Program-made: the position numbers and the translations under genes | Source of the DNA: Eubacteriales bacterium | GTDB taxonomy: Bacteria > Bacillota_A > Clostridia > Christensenellales > Aristaeellaceae | Length of the DNA: 8,314 bases | Assembly (NCBI GenBank): GCA_028692205.1 | Contig: JAQUXV010000100.1 | Location: 1-8,314 of the forward strand | Direction: 5' to 3' | Shown here: positions 1-6,438 of the stretch, piece after piece | How positions within the stretch are numbered: the stretch's first letter is position 1 | How the letters are laid out: every line of letters starts with the position of its first letter | Notes under the pieces: model-generated | Database searches by the model: none | What the model was told of the DNA's origin: nothing | What the model saw: only the letters and a program-made list of their open reading frames with translations

Positions 1-1555
1 GCGGATGATCCGCATTCTGGAAGGATGATAATGCTTTCGGCGCCGAAAGCCCGCCTTTCAGCATTGTGGGCGGTGTGATCTCGCCGGCGAAACGCAAATT
101 CGGAATGGTCGTCACAATCCGCGTTTTGCCTACCACGCTTACCGTATACGTTGGTTTCTGTTGAGGCGGCCCCGCCTCCGGGGCCCTCGCTGCCGCTACT
201 GTTTCCCGGCCGGGATCTGCGCGCCTGCTGCGAGCGGTTTGAGGAAGTGTCGGCGTCTCCGGTTCCTCCGTATTAGCGGCATATTCTTCTTCGTAGGGCT
301 GTGCAGGCTCGCTCCATATCTGCGCGTCGTCCGGCGTTCGCCGGACGACAACCGGCGGTTCTTCGGGGCTTTGTTCGTCGACCTCCGCTGTCTGTTGGCG
401 GGCGAACTCCACCCGCGAAGAGATGGGCTCCTCCTCAGGCTGCCACAATGCTGCCTTCGCCGTAACCGCGGTTTCCTCAGCTGACTGTTCCGTATTTCCC
501 CGACGTATCGCGGCCGGTGTTTCAATTGCGGGCGATATCCAGCCAATCGGCTCTTTTTGCACAGGCGTGTAGGCTGTATTCGGTACGGTTCCGTAATCGC
601 GGGTTACCGTCAGCGGCTCGTTAGCAGGCATGGGCTCAGCTTCATCTTGCATGCTTGCCCCGCCGTACGGTATAAAGGGGGCCGGTGCCTCATCTTCGTC
701 CGGCTCCGGAGCGTCGTCCGTTTGGTCCGTGCTATCCCAAGGGCTCATATCGATCGGCGGCAGTTCCCCCGCCATATCCGCCCAACCGCCGGTTAACGGA
801 ATATCCCAGTCCTGTTTTGACTGCGGAAGATCCTCGGACGGCAATTGAGGTTGTTCCGGCTCATTCCGGAGCTGCTCGCCGCCCGCATCCTTCACAGCGC
901 GGATTTCGGCCTGCTCCGCGGACGGCTCCGGGTTGTGCCCGAACGGGGGTGTTTTCTGCGGATTGTTATACTGCAACAGCGAAAAATATGCGTCCCGCAG
1001 CGATCCCCCGCCGCTTCCCGCTGACGGTGAAGAGGGCAAGCCGTCCTGCGCCGCTTCCCCGGCGGCTTCCGTGCCGGAAGGCGTATACGCCGTTATGTCG
1101 TCCCCCGAAGCATTGGCGGGTGTTTCCGCCGTCGGGCCAGGCATTTTCTGCCCCGCGCTCCTGCCGGACGGTTCTTCCGCCGTACGCGCCGCCCATCCGC
1201 CCGGATCATACGCCGGGCGGGGTAAAATGTCCAGATCGGGCTTTACCCGAGGTTCCGGCTCGGGTTCGTCAAAATCGTCATAATAAGGCCGGTCCGCCAG
1301 CCGTCTAATCAGCAAAGCCAGCAGCACCAGCGCGACGCCGACGCCAAACACCAGATAATGATTGGCCAGGCAATAAACCGCGGCCTTGTTGGCAATATCC
1401 AGTAACGTATTGCCTGTCTGCTCCGAAAAAGAAGCCAGCGTCATCTGCACCTGATCGTTTTCGATCATCGGTGCCGCCGTTGCCAGAATGCCCGCAATCA
1501 CCAGCAGCCAGCCAAAGAAGCCGAACAGCCGGCCAAGGGCCTTCCAAAACCTCAT
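1..1555 (-). CDS. Membrane-anchored protein with a long Pro/Glu-rich cytoplasmic tail (3' end outside the window)
   Basis: The frame is open without a stop from the ATG at 1553-1555 to the left edge, giving 518 residues and continuing beyond. I do not recognise the family. Residues 9-29 and 66-84 are hydrophobic and look like two membrane helices. The basic N-terminus (MRFWK) and the RR after helix 2 put both ends in the cytoplasm, with an outside loop at about 30-65. Residues 90-465 are low-complexity and probably disordered: many Pro, Glu, Asp, Ser and Thr, with acidic patches such as PEPDEDE near 284-289 and EPEEEP-like stretches near 373-377. From about 467 the sequence turns more regular (TYTVSVVGKTRIVTTIPNLR), suggesting the start of a folded domain cut off by the window. 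A GGGGA about 6 nt upstream of the ATG supports the start; an ATG at 1562 is in another frame and gives no sensible protein. It is transcribed divergently from the VWA/kinase genes, so it could be an anchor or phosphorylation substrate for them; this is inference. Confidence 0.82.
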   Translation of the reverse strand, partial: MRFWKALGRLFGFFGWLLVIAGILATAAPMIENDQVQMTLASFSEQTGNTLLDIANKAAVYCLANHYLVFGVGVALVLLALLIRRLADRPYYDDFDEPEPEPRVKPDLDILPRPAYDPGGWAARTAEEPSGRSAGQKMPGPTAETPANASGDDITAYTPSGTEAAGEAAQDGLPSSPSAGSGGGSLRDAYFSLLQYNNPQKTPPFGHNPEPSAEQAEIRAVKDAGGEQLRNEPEQPQLPSEDLPQSKQDWDIPLTGGWADMAGELPPIDMSPWDSTDQTDDAPEPDEDEAPAPFIPYGGASMQDEAEPMPANEPLTVTRDYGTVPNTAYTPVQKEPIGWISPAIETPAAIRRGNTEQSAEETAVTAKAALWQPEEEPISSRVEFARQQTAEVDEQSPEEPPVVVRRTPDDAQIWSEPAQPYEEEYAANTEEPETPTLPQTARSRRADPGRETVAAARAPEAGPPQQKPTYTVSVVGKTRIVTTIPNLRFAGEITPPTMLKGGLSAPKALSSFQNADHP

Positions 1556-1744
1556 ATTTCATCCCCGCTCCCCGCTAAATGCTGCACACGCAACCTTATC
1601 CGTAGAATTCGACAGGCACGGCTTTCCCTCCTTCCAATATTCGATATGCGCCATAAGTTCCCGGCCCGCACGAAGGAAAACCGCCGTCCATGCAGAATTA
1701 AATGGTAGATGAAACAGGCGGTATACGCCCCCGAGGAGGAGAGC
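1556..1744. promoter_or_regulatory. Divergent intergenic region expected to hold two promoters
   Basis: These 189 bp lie between the starts of the minus-strand membrane protein and the plus-strand VWA gene, so both promoters should be here. I could not find a convincing -35/-10 pair on either strand; a TATACG at about 1722-1727 (plus) has no good -35 at the right distance. No clear operator-like inverted repeat was seen. The assignment rests on gene orientation alone. Confidence 0.4.
1734..1739 (+). promoter_or_regulatory. Ribosome binding site deciding the VWA start
   Basis: AGGAGG lies 5 nt before the ATG at 1745. It falls inside the longer reading frame that begins at 1709, which has no comparable site. 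This favours 1745 as the true start of the VWA gene. Confidence 0.8.
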
Positions 1745-2425
1745 ATGGAAAATTATCAGTTGACCTATCATGTTGATATGGTCTTTTGTATCGACGCTAC
1801 AGGCAGCATGCGCCACGTTCTGGATTTTGTGAAGCAGAACGCCACGTCTCTTTATCAGGACGTTATGCGCGCGATGGAAAAAAAGCAGAGAACCATCGAC
1901 CGTTTTCGCATCCGGGTCATCGCATTCCGCGATTATCTGGTCGACGGTGACAAAGCCATGATGGCCAGTGATTTTTTCTCACTGCCGGAGCAGACGCAGC
2001 AGTTCCATGACTGCGTCAACTGCATCGCCCCGGAGGGCGGCGGCGACATCCCCGAAGACGGCATGGAGGCGCTTGCTTATGCCATTCGCAGCGACTGGAC
2101 GCGGGAAGGCATCAAGCGTCGGCACATCATCGTCGTCTGGTCGGATGCGCCCACACATCCCATCGGGCACGGTAAAATCGCGCCGTGGTACCCCGAGGGC
2201 ATGGCGCGGGATTTTGAGGAACTCAGCCTCTGGTGGGGGGATGAACAACTCGGCGGCGCAATGGATGAAAAATCCAAACGCCTTTTAATGTTTGCGCCCG
2301 ACGCGCCGGAGTGGAACCGCATCTCCAGCGAGTGGTCGCAGGTTGTGCATGTGCAAACGGTCAGCGAGGGGCTGTCCGAACTGGAATATCAGCAGGTGAT
2401 CGACGCGGTCTGCAACACCATATAA
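1745..2425 (+). CDS. Stand-alone von Willebrand factor A (VWA) domain protein
   Basis: This 226-residue protein is essentially one VWA domain. Strand 1 ends in VFCIDATGSM (residues 13-22), a MIDAS-type metal site with D17, T19 and S21 (DxTxS rather than the usual DxSxS). RVIAFRDY at 57-64 and GGGDIPEDGMEAL at 98-110 match the GGxDxxED signature I recall from VWA domains of the alpha-kinase VwkA / TerY-like branch. VVWSDAPTH at 130-138 supplies the last metal-site Asp (D134). No signal peptide or membrane helix is visible, so it should be cytoplasmic. It is followed 100 bp later by a kinase-fold gene in the same direction. In TerY-P type modules such a VWA protein is thought to work with a kinase and a PP2C phosphatase; a PP2C is not visible here. 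The start at 1745 is chosen over 1709 because of the AGGAGG. The family call is firm; the biological role is unknown. Confidence 0.9.
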   Translation: MENYQLTYHVDMVFCIDATGSMRHVLDFVKQNATSLYQDVMRAMEKKQRTIDRFRIRVIAFRDYLVDGDKAMMASDFFSLPEQTQQFHDCVNCIAPEGGGDIPEDGMEALAYAIRSDWTREGIKRRHIIVVWSDAPTHPIGHGKIAPWYPEGMARDFEELSLWWGDEQLGGAMDEKSKRLLMFAPDAPEWNRISSEWSQVVHVQTVSEGLSELEYQQVIDAVCNTI

Positions 2426-2443
2426 GCCGGTTTGCGGCTTTTG
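2424..2443 (+). terminator. Weak terminator-like hairpin between VWA and kinase genes
   Basis: AAGCCG (2424-2429), a 5-nt loop and CGGCTT (2435-2440) form a 6-bp stem that overlaps the VWA stop codon; the run TTTT spans its end (2439-2442). The stem is short and the T run minimal, so it may only reduce read-through into the kinase gene, or be chance. The remainder of the 100-bp gap holds no clear promoter. Confidence 0.35.
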
Positions 2444-2525
2444 CATCCGGCGGGCGCTTTTCGGCCGGTATGCAAGCCAACCACCGCGCGCCGATAGGCC
2501 GAACGCCGGGCACAGGGGGAAGACG

Positions 2526-3434
2526 ATGGAAATCGGCGCCTATACATGCGAAACCCCGTTCGTAACCGACGGCAGCGGCAACGCCCGCTGGTGTACGGCC
2601 ACACGGGACGGGCAACGCTATTTTTTGAAACAATTTCTGGTGCCCGTCTACCCCGCCGCGTCTTCATCCGTCCCCGCCGCTATCCGGCGGCAGCGCCGGG
2701 AGCGCTGCGTGGCCTTCGAGCAACGGAAATCGGCGCTGTATTCGGCGCTGAATTGCGTTTTGGGCGATTGCGTGGTGCCTGTGGCGGATTTTTTTATTTT
2801 TAAAGGGCGGTATTATACCGCTTCCGAATACGTAGCCTCTTCCCCGGTTGCCACGCCGGGCGACCGTTCGCCAAGGGACACGCGCGAACTGCTTTATGAG
2901 CTTGCCGTCTGCCTGAGCCGCCTGCACGCGCAGGGCGTTGTGCATGGCGACCTGAAGCCGGACCATATACTGCTTCAGCAGGAAAACAACCGCCTCCGGC
3001 TGATTGATTTCGACGGCAGTTTTCTGGAGGAATCCCCGCCGCGCGAAGCTGCGGAAATCGAATGCGATCCGGCCTACATGGCCCCGGAAACGTTCCTGTG
3101 CGTCAGCGGCGAACCTGTGACAATATCCCGAAAGGCGGATACTTTCGCGTTCGGAGCCATTGTCCACAAATTATGGACAGGCGAGCTGCCTGTTGGGGAA
3201 AATTCCACCTACTTATACGAGGCTGTTCTGAAAGGCGCGCCGATCCGAATTTCCCGTAATCTGCCAACCTCCTGTCACTGGTTAGTGCGAAAGTGCCTCA
3301 GCAGGGATCCGGAAAACCGCCCGGACGACGGCTCGCTGCTTCGGCTTCTTGCGCCGCCCTCCGTGATAAAGGTTCCCAAACCGATTCAAAACGGACTGGT
3401 TCGTTATTTGCGCCCGGAAGTAAAACAGCGCTGA
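2526..3434 (+). CDS. Ser/Thr protein kinase-like protein with atypical catalytic loop (VWA partner)
   Basis: A 302-residue, single-domain protein with the Hanks-type kinase landmarks in order: VAIK-like lysine K35 in YFLKQFL, a probable helix-C glutamate E65, catalytic loop HGDLKPDH at 140-147, metal loop DFDG at 161-164, APE at 186-188, the subdomain IX aspartate D205 in SRKADTFAFG, and R265 in DPENRP. Two features are unusual. The Asn that normally follows the catalytic Asp by five positions and binds metal is His147 (codon CAT). DFG reads DFD, which I recall as common in kinases paired with VWA proteins. The glycine-rich loop is also weak. No membrane segment or extracellular sensor domain is present, so it is cytoplasmic. 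AGGGGGA ahead of the ATG at 2526 supports the start. It is probably co-expressed with the VWA gene 100 bp upstream. It may be an active kinase with altered metal binding or a pseudokinase; sequence alone does not tell. Confidence 0.88.
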   Translation: MEIGAYTCETPFVTDGSGNARWCTATRDGQRYFLKQFLVPVYPAASSSVPAAIRRQRRERCVAFEQRKSALYSALNCVLGDCVVPVADFFIFKGRYYTASEYVASSPVATPGDRSPRDTRELLYELAVCLSRLHAQGVVHGDLKPDHILLQQENNRLRLIDFDGSFLEESPPREAAEIECDPAYMAPETFLCVSGEPVTISRKADTFAFGAIVHKLWTGELPVGENSTYLYEAVLKGAPIRISRNLPTSCHWLVRKCLSRDPENRPDDGSLLRLLAPPSVIKVPKPIQNGLVRYLRPEVKQR

Positions 3435-3454
3435 AGTGCAGCCGATGGCACTTC
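3433..3454 (+). repeat. Small hairpin over the kinase stop codon
   Basis: GAAGTGC (3433-3439) and GCACTTC (3448-3454) form a perfect 7-bp inverted repeat with an 8-nt loop, overlapping the end of the kinase gene. There is no T run after it. It may stabilise the mRNA 3' end; it could be chance. Confidence 0.35.
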
Positions 3455-3530
3455 GGCAGGGCGATTCGTCCCTCCGGTAAAAGCAACGGAGCGTTTATTC
3501 TGCGATTTGCGCATTGTTGTCCCTAAAACG

Positions 3531-3569
3531 GCGGCGACCGGCTCCCCATGAAGGGGAGCCGGTCGCCGC
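3531..3569. terminator. Strong hairpin between converging genes, likely bidirectional terminator
   Basis: GCGGCGACCGGCTCCCC (3531-3547) pairs perfectly with its complement at 3553-3569 across the 5-nt loop ATGAA, giving a 17-bp GC-rich stem. Read on the minus strand the stem is followed by GTTTTAGGG, so it is the better terminator for the flavodoxin-fold gene whose stop is at 3585. On the plus strand it is followed by TTGCTGT, a poor T run, yet it is the only strong stop signal after the kinase. Confidence 0.85.
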
Positions 3570-3584
3570 TTGCTGTAAACGATT

Positions 3585-4283
3585 TTACTGAGCCTTTATC
3601 CAACCACGTTCCAGATAGTGCCGGTTATCCAGGCTTGGTGTTTTCTCGCCTTTCAGAATCGACCGATGCTGAAACCGGCAAAGGCCGAACATCGCCCGTT
3701 CCTTCAGGTTCATCCGGCGTTTCTGCATGGGGTCTCCGATGTGCCGGCACAGCCGGTCGATCTTTTTTTCCAGCATCCGCACATGCTTCTGTGAAATTTT
3801 ATCCCACAGAATGTCGCCCATCATCCCGGCGCCGCAGGTGTATACCGCCGAAACGCCCATCCATGCAAGCGATGTTTTCACATCCCGCTGCGCGGACCCA
3901 TTGGGCGCGCCAACGCTGTTGGTAAGGATGACTGCCGTTTTGGAAAACATGCGTTCCTCCGGCCGGTGGACCAGCCAGTGTACGCACAGATGATCTAGCA
4001 GCGATTTGATCGACGCGGGCGCGCGCAGCGCGTAAACCGGGTATGCAAACACAATCAGGTCCGCCGCAAGCATCGCCTCCCAGATCGGGGCTGTTTTCTC
4101 CGCGTGGGGGCAAAGCTGCTCGCCTTTCAGAAAGCAATTTTTACAGCCGACACAGAAGGGCGGAATATCCTTCGGCGTAAATTCGGTAATCGTGCTGCCA
4201 TCCCTCAGGCGGTCCAGCAGCATCTCCTTCATATGGTAAGTAACTCCCTGAAGCGGCGTTCCCGTTATCACCGCGATGTTCAT
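3585..4283 (-). CDS. Flavodoxin-fold NAD(P)H/FMN oxidoreductase-like protein with cysteine cluster
   Basis: A 232-residue protein of the NADPH-dependent FMN reductase / iron-sulfur flavoprotein superfamily. It starts with a beta strand and flavin phosphate loop (MNIAVITGTPLQG, residues 1-13), has the FAYPVYALRAPASIKSLLDH segment at 79-98 typical of flavin-ring contact and dimer helix, and LTNSVGAPNG further on. CVGCKNCFLKGEQLC at 44-58 has the spacing CX2CX2CX7C, matching the compact [4Fe-4S] motif of Isf-type flavoproteins (CX2CX2CX4-7C). Some relatives carry similar cysteines without a proven cluster. It is likely a cytoplasmic redox enzyme; the substrate is unknown. The start at 4283 is chosen over an ATG 6 nt upstream because AGGGGGA is well spaced for 4283 and too close for 4289. 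The C-terminal 60 residues (from about GDPMQKRR) are basic and less conserved-looking. It ends just before the strong terminator at 3531-3569. Confidence 0.87.
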   Translation of the reverse strand: MNIAVITGTPLQGVTYHMKEMLLDRLRDGSTITEFTPKDIPPFCVGCKNCFLKGEQLCPHAEKTAPIWEAMLAADLIVFAYPVYALRAPASIKSLLDHLCVHWLVHRPEERMFSKTAVILTNSVGAPNGSAQRDVKTSLAWMGVSAVYTCGAGMMGDILWDKISQKHVRMLEKKIDRLCRHIGDPMQKRRMNLKERAMFGLCRFQHRSILKGEKTPSLDNRHYLERGWIKAQ

Positions 4284-4308
4284 TCCCATTCCCCCTGATA
4301 CATGCCGA

Positions 4309-4335
4309 AAGAACCTGCGGTTTGCACAGGTTCTT
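4309..4335. repeat. 9-bp inverted repeat upstream of the flavodoxin-fold gene
   Basis: AAGAACCTG (4309-4317) and CAGGTTCTT (4327-4335) are perfect inverted copies separated by 9 nt, about 25 bp upstream of the 4283 start. Possible uses are an operator or a 5'-leader hairpin of the flavodoxin-fold gene, or the end of the DUF308 transcript. There is no clean T run after it on the minus strand, so I do not call it a terminator. I found no convincing -35/-10 pair elsewhere in 4290-4495. Confidence 0.5.
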
Positions 4336-4495
4336 CCCGGCAGGATGCAGCCGTGCGATTAGCGCGGACGATATTAAACGCCGACCGGATTGATCTGCTT
4401 GTGACAAGGCATCGCCACGGCGTGGCCGGCGCGTGGACATGCAAACCGGGACGGCAGCGCAGCGACGTATAAGACATTTTACCGGTTTTCCGGCG

Positions 4496-5047
4496 TTATG
4501 CCTTCATGTTCTTAAATTCCTTGTGGAATACAAACAGCGCAACGGCATCCAGCACCGCCTCCACCAGCAGCGAGATTCCCATAAACTGCGTAATGACGTT
4601 TGCGAGGAACACCGGTTGGGTAACGGCAAAAATGCCGAGAACAAAAGACAGCAGCGCACCGAGCAGCATCAGCCACCATTGCTTGCGGTCAAAGCCGCGC
4701 AGGTCGAAAGCCATCTGTACCTTCGCAAAGCCGCCGATTACCATGGCAACGCCCCACAGGAAGGGCAGCACCGTAATCAGCAATTGGCTCTTCACCAGCA
4801 GCACCAGCCCAACCAGCAGCAGGATTAACCCTTTGGTAAGGCCAAGGCCCTGCGCGCGCTCCATTTTCTCCGCGCGAAGATACTCGATCACCAGCACAAT
4901 GCCCATCACGCAGAGCACCGCGGCAAGAGCGTAGTTGGCAATCGTCAGAGCCAGATTCGGCCACAGCAGCAGCAATAGTCCGCAAACCGCGTAGAAAGCA
5001 ATACCCGTCCAACCGGTAAATTTCCAGCCGAAGATTTCCTTGCGCAT
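4496..5047 (-). CDS. HdeD/DUF308-family membrane protein
   Basis: A 183-residue integral membrane protein with six predicted helices at about 12-30, 34-56, 69-87, 89-108, 124-143 and 146-173. The pattern of paired short helices with Gly-rich turns, such as GLLLLLWPNLALT (23-35), VLCVMGIVLVIEYLRA (44-59) and LLGALLSFVLGIFAVTQP (128-145), is that of HdeD/DUF308 proteins. In E. coli HdeD is linked to acid resistance; in Gram-positive bacteria the role is mostly unknown. The start at 5047 is chosen because AGGAAGG lies just upstream. The longer frame to 5128 would add 27 polar residues with no hydrophobic character and would run through the inverted repeat at 5110-5138. It lies 214 bp after the sugar aminotransferase gene, so it may have its own promoter, though I could not find a clear one. 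Confidence 0.87.
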   Translation of the reverse strand: MRKEIFGWKFTGWTGIAFYAVCGLLLLLWPNLALTIANYALAAVLCVMGIVLVIEYLRAEKMERAQGLGLTKGLILLLVGLVLLVKSQLLITVLPFLWGVAMVIGGFAKVQMAFDLRGFDRKQWWLMLLGALLSFVLGIFAVTQPVFLANVITQFMGISLLVEAVLDAVALFVFHKEFKNMKA

Positions 5048-5109
5048 TTTTGGCCTTCCTTTCTTGCTTTGGCAAGCGCAGACGAGATGGTTTGCTCGGG
5101 CGTACCCCA

Positions 5110-5138
5110 TTCCCGCCGAATTTCCCAATTCGCGGGAA
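5110..5138. repeat. Inverted repeat in the leader of the DUF308 gene
   Basis: The left arm TTCCCGCCGAATT (5110-5122) and right arm AATTCGCGGGAA (5127-5138) form a 12-bp stem with one bulged C and a 4-nt loop. It sits 63 bp upstream of the DUF308 start at 5047. No T run follows on either strand, so it is not an intrinsic terminator; an operator or an mRNA leader hairpin fits better. The remainder of 5048-5261 shows nothing I can name. Confidence 0.5.
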
Positions 5139-5261
5139 CTGCGCCGCTGTTACAGGAACAACGGCAAGCTCGTTTAACGAAAGGTTTGTCACCGTCGCGC
5201 GCACAGTTCGCACAGCGTTTGCCGGGGTCGGTTCCGCTTGTTTGGGTGCAACTGTTCCTTT

Positions 5262-6389
5262 TTATTGATAGAACTCATGCACCGCGTCGATCACGGCGGC
5301 ACACTCCTCCTCACTGAGGCCGTAATACATCGGCAGGCGCAGCAGTCGTTCGCTTTCACGGGTCGTATAACGGTCTTCGCCTTCAAAGCGGCCGAACTTC
5401 AGGCCCGCCGCAGCCGAATGCAGCGGAATGTAGTGGAATACGGCCACAATGCCGCGTTCTTTCAGGAAAGCCGTAAGCGCCGTGCGCTCGCTAATATCCC
5501 TGCATTTAATATAGTACATATGCGCGTTATGCTTGCGCCCTTCGGGAATCACGGGCAGTTCCAGTTTGCCGGCGGTTTTCAGATCCTGCATTCCCCGGTT
5601 GTACTGGTTCCAGCGCGCCATGCGCCAGCCGGTGATATTTGCGCGGTTCTCCAGCTGGGCCAGCAGGTAGGCCGCGTTCAATTCGCTCGGCAACAGGGAC
5701 GAGCCTACATCCACCCACGTGTATTTATCCACCTGACCGCGGAAGAACCGGCTGCGGTCGGTACCCTTTTCGCGGATAATCTCCGCGCGTTCCACAAACC
5801 GCGGGTCGTTCAGCAGCGTTGCGCCGCCCTCGCCCATGCTAAAATTTTTCGTTTCGTGAAAGCTGTAGCAGCCGATATCGCCAATCGCGCCCGCGGCTTT
5901 GCCATTCAGCGTGGCGTCCACCGCTTGCGCCGCGTCCTCCACAACGAGAATGCCGCGTTCCTTCGCCATCGCGTTGATCCGGTCCATATCGCAGCATACA
6001 CCCGCGTAATGCACCGGCACAATCACCTTCGTGTGTTCGTTTATCGCCGCTTGTATGCAGGCCGGGTCAATGTTCATGGTTTCCGGTTCCACATCCACAA
6101 ACACAAGGGTCGCACCGCGGATAGCAAAGGCGTTGGCCGTACTGGAAAAAGTAAACGATGGTAAAATCACCTCGTCGCCCGGGCCAACATTGCTGAGCAG
6201 CGCAGCCAGTTCCAGCGCGCCGGTGCCGGACGTGGTCAGCAGCGCCTTGGCTGTGCCCGTCATGGTTTCCAGTTCGGTATGGCAGCGCTTTGTAAACGCG
6301 CCGTCGCCGCAGATTTTATGGTTATGGATCGCCTCAAGTACATATTCGTCTTCTTTGCCGTAATACGGAGGAATATTGAAAGGTATCAT
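5262..6389 (-). CDS. wecE: dTDP-4-amino-4,6-dideoxygalactose transaminase (WecE/RffA-type)
   Basis: A 375-residue PLP-dependent sugar aminotransferase of the DegT/DnrJ/EryC1/StrS family. WecE turns dTDP-4-keto-6-deoxyglucose into dTDP-4-amino-4,6-dideoxygalactose (dTDP-Fuc4N) with glutamate as amino donor, in the cytoplasm. The match to E. coli WecE as I remember it is close throughout: MIPFN at the start, the cofactor segment VVEDAAQ at 149-155 (D152), the Schiff-base lysine K181 in SFHETKN, REKGTDRS and FFRGQVDKYTW, VFHYIPLHS, and GEDRYTTRESERLLRLP near the end. The length is also nearly that of E. coli WecE. GGAG lies 8 nt before the ATG, and a promoter is present at 6439-6467. Other dTDP-sugar genes (rmlA, rmlB, glycosyltransferases) are not in the window, so the precursor must come from elsewhere. 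The neighbouring ATP-grasp genes could act on the amino sugar, which is speculation. The subfamily call is strong; the exact sugar made is likely but unproven. Confidence 0.9.
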   Translation of the reverse strand: MIPFNIPPYYGKEDEYVLEAIHNHKICGDGAFTKRCHTELETMTGTAKALLTTSGTGALELAALLSNVGPGDEVILPSFTFSSTANAFAIRGATLVFVDVEPETMNIDPACIQAAINEHTKVIVPVHYAGVCCDMDRINAMAKERGILVVEDAAQAVDATLNGKAAGAIGDIGCYSFHETKNFSMGEGGATLLNDPRFVERAEIIREKGTDRSRFFRGQVDKYTWVDVGSSLLPSELNAAYLLAQLENRANITGWRMARWNQYNRGMQDLKTAGKLELPVIPEGRKHNAHMYYIKCRDISERTALTAFLKERGIVAVFHYIPLHSAAAGLKFGRFEGEDRYTTRESERLLRLPMYYGLSEEECAAVIDAVHEFYQ

Positions 6390-6411
6390 GTCGTACGCTC
6401 CGTTTCCACAC

Positions 6412-6426
6412 CGCGGGATACCCGCG
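6412..6426. repeat. Hairpin in the 5' leader of wecE
   Basis: CGCGGG (6412-6417), loop ATA, CCCGCG (6421-6426) form a perfect 6-bp stem inside the predicted wecE leader, between the likely transcription start (about 6432) and the ATG at 6389. On the plus strand it is followed by TTTT, but no plus-strand gene is there. It could affect mRNA stability or translation. Confidence 0.4.
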
Positions 6427-6438
6427 TTTTACTGAACC

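Noticed and set aside
685..1308. Plus-strand frame of 207 codons and other frames over 161-1308
   Set aside because: They are Pro/Arg-rich shadows of the minus-strand membrane protein, whose frame is open for 518 codons and has two clear membrane helices and a start site.
1305..1562. Minus-strand frame starting at the ATG at 1562
   Set aside because: It overlaps the membrane-protein start in another frame, is only 85 codons, and loses the hydrophobic segments.
1709..1744. Longer N-terminus for the VWA protein
   Set aside because: The extension contains the AGGAGG ribosome site of the 1745 start and adds no conserved residues.
2664..3167. Minus-strand frame of 167 codons
   Set aside because: It is antisense to the kinase-fold gene, which carries all ordered kinase motifs.
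4480..4494. CCGG-TTTT-CCGG mini hairpin after the DUF308 gene
   Set aside because: Only a 4-bp stem and no T run on the minus strand, so not a credible terminator.
5048..5128. Longer N-terminus for the DUF308 protein
   Set aside because: The added residues are polar and unlike the family. The good AGGAAGG site points to 5047, and the extension crosses an inverted repeat.
5238..6164. Plus-strand reading frame of 308 codons
   Set aside because: It is antisense to wecE, with no recognisable family and a His/Arg-rich composition; it reflects codon bias of the real gene.
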